This document shows positions 5,850-11,928 of a stretch of DNA of 16,026 bases, one piece after another (the first letter of the stretch is position 1; each line of letters begins with the position of its first letter). The DNA is from a bacterium. GTDB lineage: Bacteria; Electryoneota; RPQS01. The stretch is from assembly GCA_018814465.1 (NCBI GenBank), contig JAHIZR010000375.1, forward strand, positions 1-16,026, given 5' to 3'. The notes under the pieces were generated by a model. The model ran no database searches. It saw only the letters and a program-made list of their open reading frames with translations, and was not told the origin of the DNA. The position numbers were made by a program, and so were the translations under genes.

Positions 5850-8462
5850 ATGAGCCATTACTTTGAGGAGCATTCGAGAATTGGTGTTCTCAAGCTTAAA
5901 CGACGGCTCGAAAGCCTTACAGATCGGATTTATAAAGAATACCTTTCCGACAAAGTGAAAATTAATTTCGACAAACTTGGTGCAATCTACGGCTTTCAAA
6001 GAGTTGCTTTGTGGCACATTATGTGTGAATTCAATGTGCAAGCTGCGGAATTATATGATTCGAGTAAACTACTTGGTCATGAGGGCGGAAATGATAATAA
6101 GCAGGTCTTTGTTCGGCATATTCTTTTAGCAAGAGATCATGAAGGCTATCCGCGAATTGACGTACGAAGAGCACGCGCATTTACTGATGTGAAGCCATTT
6201 GTCAGAGCTGCTCACACTCACACCGATCTTGTTTATAAAATGCTTCCTGGTGATATCGTTGAACAGTCCAGTGGACGTGTGAAAAAACAACGCCTTATCA
6301 ATTACTGCTTGGTTAATCAACTGTCTGCATTCGGAAATCGAGAAAACGAGCATGAAAAGATATTCGATATCTATACATGGGAAGCGAATCAAAATGACTA
6401 TCAACATAGACCAGAGTTAAACAGAAATATATCTCACGCGCAATTGGATCAATATCATCGAGTATTAGGCGATCATGTATTGTCGTATTTAGTAGTTCCA
6501 ATGATATATCACTCAGCACATGAACCTTGCGAGCAGGGCGAGAAGAAAAAGAGACCAATTGATGGAGGCATCAGGCTAATCAATAAATGGAGTGATGACC
6601 GGACGCGTATTATACCATTTGACGAGGACGATGAATTCATATTGCGTCGTATTGCATTCCTGTTTGCGGAGTTACGTCGCATGAGAGTACGCAGAAGAAT
6701 GTGGAACAAGCTCAATGAAATTTCTTTAAATAGGGACCCAAAGGAACGAATCAAAGGCATTTTTGATCTATACGTTCGCTGGACAAGCGGGGAGTATAGC
6801 GAGAACGAGCAGAATTTCGGTTCCATTTGGGTCGTGGATAAAGAGGAGTCCATTACTCACCTTCGACTTCAAAACGTGTATGGTTTTCAGGGTCACAGCA
6901 GAGTATTAGATCGGATAGCGCATCTTGAAGTAGAGCCTGCATGTAATAATTCTCCACGAACATTTGCAGAAGATGTATTGCAGCAGCGTAGAGTCCTTTT
7001 TCTTAAAAATGGTTATGGGTACGGAAAATATAGTCAGGGCGGGGGATTTACTGAACCCAATATGGCTACTTTGGGAATGCCTATAATCAATAAGGAGGAT
7101 AATATAGAGGGTATAGTGTGTACACATCCGCCCCTTGAGGCAAGCCTGCCAATGTTCATACAGAAGGAATATGAGCATCTATCAAAGCATGTGGCTGATA
7201 TATTTGTTACGTCTAGGCTAGTAAGTACAACTGCGATGTTCGACAAGCTGTGGGGTGAGGCGTTACCCAATATGCTTCCAATGGGCGCTGACTGGGATCC
7301 GGTCGTTTTATATCCGAGGCTCTGCAAAATAGTGGGTGAAGTGTTTAATGCTAGCGCCTGTGGAGTGGTTCGCGTACTAAAAAGCAATTCAAGCGTTATA
7401 GACGCGAGAGCGTCATGGCCCAATGAAGGGGTTTGCAGAGAAATTGTAAATTGCATTGAGGCGTCCACTAAATGGGATAATCTTCTTAAAGGATCTGCAG
7501 TGCGTCTTACTCGTCGTATAGAGAGCACCCCAAGCTCGGATATACTAGCTGCTCGCCTTGGAGATCGCAGTGAAGAATCAGTTGAGATACTATTCTGTTC
7601 AGCACGATCCACTACATCAAACCCAGTTAACTATTCAGCAAATGATAAGCTCATCCTCGATAGAGTGGCGGTCGCAATTGAGCTGTATTGCAAGGCTGGG
7701 GATATAATAGAGGGGTTGCGCGGCTCTGTTGGTCGGGCCACACACACATATGGTAACCGGTTGTTAGCTCTTGAGTATTTCTCAACAATGCTCACGGAAG
7801 AAAAACTCTCAGACAAAGAACGCAAGGAATGTGGCGAGATGATTGCGTATCATGCCGCACAAATACGCAGGCGATATGAGATATTTACACCACTGATCAA
7901 TAGAAGGAAGTATCCTCATTCGCCAGTTACTGCCAGTAGAGTTATTGAGAAAGCCATGGAGTGGATTCGGAGAGACGTCCAATCTGATTTACTAACAGAA
8001 TCCCGTGATCGTAGGCAAATTGAAGAATGGCAGGGTAAACTCGATTCAATAGAGCTCAAGGTGGAAAACAGTATTCCTGCGCTAAGGGAATCATCAGAAG
8101 TGATTAGCCTTGCTCTATTCGAGCTCATCAGAAATGCGATCCTGTACTCATCTATGAAGCTGCCGATTAAGATTAATGCTCGGCACGACCCTGAGGATCA
8201 GAAAGCCGTAATCAATATAGCCAATTATTCAGATGAAACTGTAGATCGTCGCAAACTGTTCATTAATAGCTATCGAGGTGTTTTAGCAAGAGCAGCTACT
8301 CCAGAGGGAACAGGATATGGCTTGCCGTCAGTTAAGGAGATGCTTGAGAATGTGTATGTTGGCGGTAAGCTATCAATCTTGCCTGAGACTGACGACTCGC
8401 GTTTGTTTGAATTCGAGATACGAGTCCCCCTCTATAGGCTTAAGCCTTCTGAGTCGAACTAA
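5850..8462 (+). CDS. Soluble multi-GAF histidine-kinase-like protein
   Basis: The protein is 870 aa from the ATG at 5850, which has AAGGA 7 nt upstream; an earlier in-frame ATG at 5784 would add 22 residues but lacks a ribosome binding site. I see no membrane segment or signal peptide, so it should be cytoplasmic. Layout: an unassigned N-terminal region (1-230); two GAF-like sensor regions at about 283-458 and 463-613 (LATLGMPIINKED; ASACGVVRVLKS; LDRVAVAIELY); a helical segment with a candidate phospho-acceptor His632 (RATHTYGNRLLAL); then a GHKL-type ATPase domain at about 750-860. The N box (ALFELIRNAI, Glu758 and Asn762) and the G2 box (GTGYGLPSV, 820-828) are clear. The usual DNG of the G1 box is replaced by NIANYSD. 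It heads a gene set with a receiver-like and a membrane protein, so phosphotransfer signalling is likely but unproven. Confidence 0.8.
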   Translation: MSHYFEEHSRIGVLKLKRRLESLTDRIYKEYLSDKVKINFDKLGAIYGFQRVALWHIMCEFNVQAAELYDSSKLLGHEGGNDNKQVFVRHILLARDHEGYPRIDVRRARAFTDVKPFVRAAHTHTDLVYKMLPGDIVEQSSGRVKKQRLINYCLVNQLSAFGNRENEHEKIFDIYTWEANQNDYQHRPELNRNISHAQLDQYHRVLGDHVLSYLVVPMIYHSAHEPCEQGEKKKRPIDGGIRLINKWSDDRTRIIPFDEDDEFILRRIAFLFAELRRMRVRRRMWNKLNEISLNRDPKERIKGIFDLYVRWTSGEYSENEQNFGSIWVVDKEESITHLRLQNVYGFQGHSRVLDRIAHLEVEPACNNSPRTFAEDVLQQRRVLFLKNGYGYGKYSQGGGFTEPNMATLGMPIINKEDNIEGIVCTHPPLEASLPMFIQKEYEHLSKHVADIFVTSRLVSTTAMFDKLWGEALPNMLPMGADWDPVVLYPRLCKIVGEVFNASACGVVRVLKSNSSVIDARASWPNEGVCREIVNCIEASTKWDNLLKGSAVRLTRRIESTPSSDILAARLGDRSEESVEILFCSARSTTSNPVNYSANDKLILDRVAVAIELYCKAGDIIEGLRGSVGRATHTYGNRLLALEYFSTMLTEEKLSDKERKECGEMIAYHAAQIRRRYEIFTPLINRRKYPHSPVTASRVIEKAMEWIRRDVQSDLLTESRDRRQIEEWQGKLDSIELKVENSIPALRESSEVISLALFELIRNAILYSSMKLPIKINARHDPEDQKAVINIANYSDETVDRRKLFINSYRGVLARAATPEGTGYGLPSVKEMLENVYVGGKLSILPETDDSRLFEFEIRVPLYRLKPSESN

Positions 8463-8599
8463 GACACAAGCAGTTAAGAAGCAATGGTACTAGTCGGAGA
8501 GTGAATCCGAAACAGAGAATTGCTTGGTTAAGGATACTCCAAATAGCATAGAAGAATTATGCACCAAGTCAGAAAGTGAAGCCAAAAGGAGAGAATATT
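8463..8599 (+). repeat. Intergenic spacer with imperfect direct repeat
   Basis: The 137 bp between the kinase gene and the receiver-like gene hold two related copies about 75 bp apart: 8492-8520 (AGTCGGAGAGTGAATCC then GAAACAGAGAAT) and 8567-8596 (AGTCAGAAAGTGAAGCC then AAAAGGAGAGAAT). The second copy supplies the ribosome binding site of the next gene. The first contains a GTG opening a 16-codon frame that ends before the second copy. It looks like a duplicated translation-start region. Confidence 0.6.
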
Positions 8600-9172
8600 T
8601 TGTCAGAAGATATCCAAAGTGACATAAAGGAATCGAGTACTAACTCGGATTGTGAACCCACAGCGGGAGTAGTTATATGGCTAGAAGACGTACTAGCTGA
8701 CATTGAGGGATTAACCGAGTTTGCCAGTAAGCATACAGTAAGCAAGCGCTTGCTACTGCTAGTAGCTGAAAACATGCAAAATATGGAGGCATTTCTCAAA
8801 GAGCATGCTGGCAAAACACGTGGCCTAATCCTTGACATCATGATGTATAATACTTCAAAGAACATAGAAGAGAATGTATCAGCAGGAATGATCGTGACGC
8901 CTTCAATGCTAAGTCACGAAGGGAATAACACACCAGAAATAATGGTAGTTTCGTGGATTACGATGGAGAAGTTCCTTGAAATACTCAAACTGTCGCAAGC
9001 TTCAAAAGAAATAAAAGCGGCGGCTTTGGAACTTGCATATCAAGCTAATCCCTGGATTGTAAAAGGAAGTCCCAAGTGGAAAAGTGAATTTAAAAAAGTA
9101 TATCCGGAATTTCTCGATCGTTGCATAGGTAATAAAGGCGATGCGATGGAGGTAGGTCATGAAAGGCAATAA
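8600..9172 (+). CDS. Stand-alone divergent receiver-like protein
   Basis: The 190-aa product starts at TTG 8600-8602, chosen because AAGGAGAG lies 7 nt upstream; a GTG at 8576 is in frame but has no such site. The order of short hydrophobic strands fits a CheY-like receiver: GVVIWLED with the acidic pair Glu29-Asp30, then LILDIMM with Asp79 in the phospho-acceptor position, then EIMVVSWIT with Ser118/Thr121, then PWIVKG with Lys155. Spacings are stretched relative to an ordinary receiver, and no DNA-binding or other output domain follows. The assignment is by motif reading only. It lies between the kinase-like gene and the membrane protein gene and overlaps the latter by 14 nt, so the two are translationally coupled. 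Confidence 0.6.
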   Translation: MSEDIQSDIKESSTNSDCEPTAGVVIWLEDVLADIEGLTEFASKHTVSKRLLLLVAENMQNMEAFLKEHAGKTRGLILDIMMYNTSKNIEENVSAGMIVTPSMLSHEGNNTPEIMVVSWITMEKFLEILKLSQASKEIKAAALELAYQANPWIVKGSPKWKSEFKKVYPEFLDRCIGNKGDAMEVGHERQ

Positions 9173-10022
9173 CGTTCGTTTACTCAAATACTTTATCGTG
9201 ATTGTATTTCTGTTTGCGATAAAGACAACGATTGCCGATCAAATAAATACTCCGACTTCCCTGCCGACTTCAAATGAACTGATTGAAAAGGATCCGCAAA
9301 TCCGAGACACGCTCGTGCAAATGAGCAGCAGAATCGCAGAAACAGAGGCTCAAATATCATCAATGAGCGGCAGCTATGAGCATTTGGTGCAAGTGGTTAC
9401 AATAGCAACATATGCTGTCGTGATTATAACGCTGATCCAGATGATATTTGTAGGAATTCAGACACGAAAATCAACTAGAATCGAAGAACGTGCATGGCGG
9501 GAGATAGAGGAGGGGCGCAGTGTACGCAATGATGTGTTAGATTACGTTCGAAATGAGACGTCGTCACGTAATAGTGCGATTCAATCAGTTAAGGTCGAGT
9601 CCGATAATAAAGTGGAGGAGTACCATGCAACAATCCGCAATGAGATTGCAGATTTGCGAGAGGCGATCAATCAGCTGGTTAAAAAGATAGAGCTTTTCTC
9701 CTCGTTGACCGAGGATAGCATTGCTATACTACTGCAGAAAGGCTTTCAGCCTCTATTGTCAGATGAGCAATACCAAGAGCTATCCGAGAGTTTAGGTAAG
9801 ATCAACGAGGAGTTCTTTCGAATAGACTCAATATTGGCAGATCTCTTTTCAGGGAATGATAAAAAAATGAAGTCTGCCATTATGTTTTTGTACGTTTATG
9901 GAGGATTGGATCATATCAGGTCACTGAAAGCATTCCAGATGATCACGGATGACGAAGATATTAAGGACTTGGCTCGCCAAGCAATCGACGGTATCCAGAA
10001 GAGGCTTGGATTGATTAAGTGA
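9159..10022 (+). CDS. Membrane-anchored coiled-coil protein, unknown function
   Basis: The product is 287 aa. A GGAGG lies about 8 nt before the ATG, inside the end of the preceding gene. Residues 1-26 (MKGNNVRLLK, then YFIVIVFLFA) form a signal peptide or first membrane helix. A short extracytoplasmic, coil-prone segment follows (about 27-77), then a membrane helix at about 78-100 (VVTIATYAVVIITLIQMIFV) and a basic stretch (QTRKSTR) that should face the cytoplasm. From about 105 to 180 the protein is strongly charged and helical, consistent with a coiled coil (EERAWREIEEG; EIADLREAINQLVKKIE), and the rest is helical. No enzymatic motif is seen. As the last intact gene of the set it is a candidate membrane effector or transducer. 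Confidence 0.75.
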   Translation: MKGNNVRLLKYFIVIVFLFAIKTTIADQINTPTSLPTSNELIEKDPQIRDTLVQMSSRIAETEAQISSMSGSYEHLVQVVTIATYAVVIITLIQMIFVGIQTRKSTRIEERAWREIEEGRSVRNDVLDYVRNETSSRNSAIQSVKVESDNKVEEYHATIRNEIADLREAINQLVKKIELFSSLTEDSIAILLQKGFQPLLSDEQYQELSESLGKINEEFFRIDSILADLFSGNDKKMKSAIMFLYVYGGLDHIRSLKAFQMITDDEDIKDLARQAIDGIQKRLGLIK

Positions 10023-10418
10023 TCTGTTGATATACACGCAATTTTTCAGAAACATGGTTCAGGCAGTCTATGCATCTGTTTTGGTTCTTCGAGTGAGCCA
10101 CAATTTGTTTTCGATCGAAGTACCAAAGACGAAGGCTGGTACGAAACGTAGTATTCCCTCGATCTGCTTCCCTCTGAGGCTATTTCCCCGCCCTCGCATT
10201 TCTACCGCCGGCCAAATGGGAGTTTTTATAGCCACTTTTCAATCGAACCATCAAAATGTAATATATTGAAATATGTATTATGCGATGAAATCGAGCAGAG
10301 TAAAATTGGACAATTAATAAATGCAGCTGTTCATCGCCAGCATTTGACCAACATACATGCGCTCCATGATTCAAATGGAGCGCGTGCTTCGTGTGGTTAT
10401 TCGCAAACGGCAATTTGA
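10019..10418 (+). pseudogene. Degenerate fourth gene of the kinase operon
   Basis: Directly after the TGA of the membrane protein gene the same reading frame stays open from 10023 to the TGA at 10416-10418, apart from one TAG at 10149-10151. Its translation is protein-like: HAIFQKHGSGS, EPQFVFDRSTKDEGWYET, then after the TAG SHFYRRPNGSFYSHFSIEPS and KYVLCDEIEQSKIGQLINAA. A GTG at 10019-10021 overlaps the previous stop as GTGA. Removing one base at about 10025 joins this GTG to the long frame (MIVDIHAIF). The simplest reading is a gene of about 133 codons broken by one frameshift and one nonsense mutation. I recognise no family. The alternative 80-codon frame at 10027-10269 has a less natural composition. 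Confidence 0.45.
10356..10386. repeat. Strong inverted repeat (12-bp stem)
   Basis: CATGCGCTCCAT, loop GATTCAA, then ATGGAGCGCGTG. Every position pairs, with one G-T. No T run follows, so a standard terminator is unlikely. It lies in the 3' part of the broken reading frame, about 120 bp before the recombinase gene. Confidence 0.8.
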
Positions 10419-10508
10419 CTCTTACCGCAAAAATCCCGATACTCGGTAGTATCTTCAGGTGTTTTCAAGTAGTTGTTAATGTGAGATTAATGGGTTAAGC
10501 AGGAACGG
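10419..10508 (+). promoter_or_regulatory. Short leader of the recombinase gene with a dyad
   Basis: GATACT-CGGT-AGTATC (10438-10453) is a perfect 6-bp dyad about 55 bp before the recombinase ATG, with CCGA-TAC-TCGG nested in it. It may be an operator or a recombinase arm site. No convincing promoter boxes were identified. Confidence 0.35.
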
Positions 10509-11579
10509 ATGTCTTCCCTCTACAAACGCAAACTGAGGACCGGTGAGGTTTGGTACGGTAAGGTCAAACTCCGCAACGGGCAGTGGAAGAATTTCTGCAC
10601 GAATTGCACGAGCAAGCGGGAAGCGCGGGAGGTTGTGGTTGGGATTGAGGTTGAGATTGCTGCAGGGCGTGATCCGTTTTCAACGAATCAAAGCGGAGAA
10701 GTGTTTTCGGATGTGGCGCGCAGGTATATCGAGACTCGTCGCGACGAATGGAGCCAGGGGACGATCGTTTCTCGCAAGCACACAATCCGGCTCTTCGCGA
10801 GCGATTTCGACAAGCCGCTACGCTTGGTGGATCGCGAAACTGTGGCGGTATTTCGGGATAAACTTGTGGAATCGGGGATATCGCCGCATTCAGTCAATAT
10901 TCATCTGCGCAACTTGCGTGCGTTGTTGAACTGGTACGCTGAGAACGAGCCTTCCTACCATCCTCCGCGTATACGACAAGTGAAAGCGGCGGGCGCCTCA
11001 CATAAGGACTCGCTGAGCAGGGAAGAGGTTCGCAGTTTAATCGAGGCCGCGCAATCCATCGAGCTCAATGGACAGTCTATCGCGCCACTCCTGCTTTTCC
11101 TCGTTCTGACTGGGATGCGCAGGATGGAAGCGGTTACAGCTGAATGGTCATGGATCGACGAAACTTTCATCCGAGTGCCCGCGCCGCGCACTAAAACGAA
11201 TCAGAAGCGGCTAGTGCCGATCAGCAAGGACCTCGCTAAACTGCTTGCCAGTCTACCCAGAACGTCGTCAGGACAGCTTTTCCCGGCTATGACGATTGAG
11301 ATTACCCGCAAGTTTCAGGACGCGTGTAAGGCGGCAGGAATCACGCGACCACTGAAGCTTCATAATCTCCGCGACACGTTTATCGTCAACGCGATCATGT
11401 CCGGCATCCCCGTCTTACTCGTTGCAAGGATCGTGGGAAACTCCCCTTCAGTGATTGACAAACACTATGCGCCGCTCGCGGAAGATGAAATGAAATCGGC
11501 GCTTAAGAAGCTTGACGCGACCGGATTTGCCACGAATTTGCTACCCGCTGTATCACGTGAAACAATAACAATATCTTGA
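10509..11579 (+). CDS. int: Tyrosine recombinase (phage-type integrase of the island)
   Basis: The product is 356 aa; AGGA lies just upstream of the ATG. Residues 1-57 form an N-terminal arm-type DNA-binding-like region (SLYKRKLRTGEVWYGKVKLR). Residues 60-155 form the SAM-like core-binding domain (FSDVARRYIETRRDEW). The catalytic domain follows, with Arg204 (LTGMRRMEA), Lys229 (PRTKTNQKRLVPIS), His285 and Arg288 (LHNLRDTF), and the nucleophile Tyr320 (IDKHYAPL). The position usually filled by His or Trp before the tyrosine is Asn311 (VGNSPSVID). The stop codon lies 4 bp from the tRNA-Pro fragment, the usual arrangement for an integrase next to its attachment site. It likely catalyses integration and excision of the DNA to its left. 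Confidence 0.95.
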   Translation: MSSLYKRKLRTGEVWYGKVKLRNGQWKNFCTNCTSKREAREVVVGIEVEIAAGRDPFSTNQSGEVFSDVARRYIETRRDEWSQGTIVSRKHTIRLFASDFDKPLRLVDRETVAVFRDKLVESGISPHSVNIHLRNLRALLNWYAENEPSYHPPRIRQVKAAGASHKDSLSREEVRSLIEAAQSIELNGQSIAPLLLFLVLTGMRRMEAVTAEWSWIDETFIRVPAPRTKTNQKRLVPISKDLAKLLASLPRTSSGQLFPAMTIEITRKFQDACKAAGITRPLKLHNLRDTFIVNAIMSGIPVLLVARIVGNSPSVIDKHYAPLAEDEMKSALKKLDATGFATNLLPAVSRETITIS

Positions 11580-11583
11580 ATAA

Positions 11584-11630
<47 letters not shown>

Positions 11631-11633
11631 GCA

Positions 11634-11667
11634 AAAACAGGCTCTTCGTGAGCCTGTTTTCATTTTT
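11634..11667 (+). terminator. Rho-independent terminator downstream of the tRNA fragment
   Basis: AAAACAGGCTC, loop TTCGT, then GAGCCTGTTTT, a perfect 11-bp stem followed by CATTTTTT. It was presumably the native terminator of the chromosomal tRNA-Pro gene. Confidence 0.92.
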
Positions 11668-11847
11668 TCAGTCATTCTCGCGGAAACTATCAGCATCTTT
11701 TTAACGCTTCGACTTTGCCTTCAGGCGTCTATTTCAACAGACTTCAAGCCGGGAATGTGCGCTGAGCAATAAAATGGTATTGGTAAAATAGACTTTTTCA
11801 GTAGATGTATATCAGAACATACTTCTTGTCAGGATCGTGTTGTGCAA
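11668..11847. other. Intergenic stretch, nothing recognised
   Basis: About 180 bp between two terminators. I see no plausible gene, RNA fold or repeat in it. Confidence 0.6.
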
Positions 11848-11880
11848 GCAAGAAACCCGATCTAAGGTCGGGTTTCTTGC
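11848..11880 (-). terminator. Terminator hairpin after the DUF5916 gene
   Basis: GCAAGAAACCCGA and TCGGGTTTCTTGC form a perfect 13-bp stem around TCTAAGG-type loop bases. It lies about 50 bp past the stop of the minus-strand gene. A long T run is missing, so it may terminate in both directions or act as a 3' stabilising hairpin. Confidence 0.75.
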
Positions 11881-11928
11881 TCTTAGCTCATGTCAGCTGT
11901 TTTATCTTTGAAATGCCGCTCGCAAGTG

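Noticed and set aside
10027..10269. 80-codon plus-strand ORF starting TTG
   Set aside because: It has no ribosome binding site, its composition is rich in R, S and T, and it competes with the more protein-like broken frame over the same bases.
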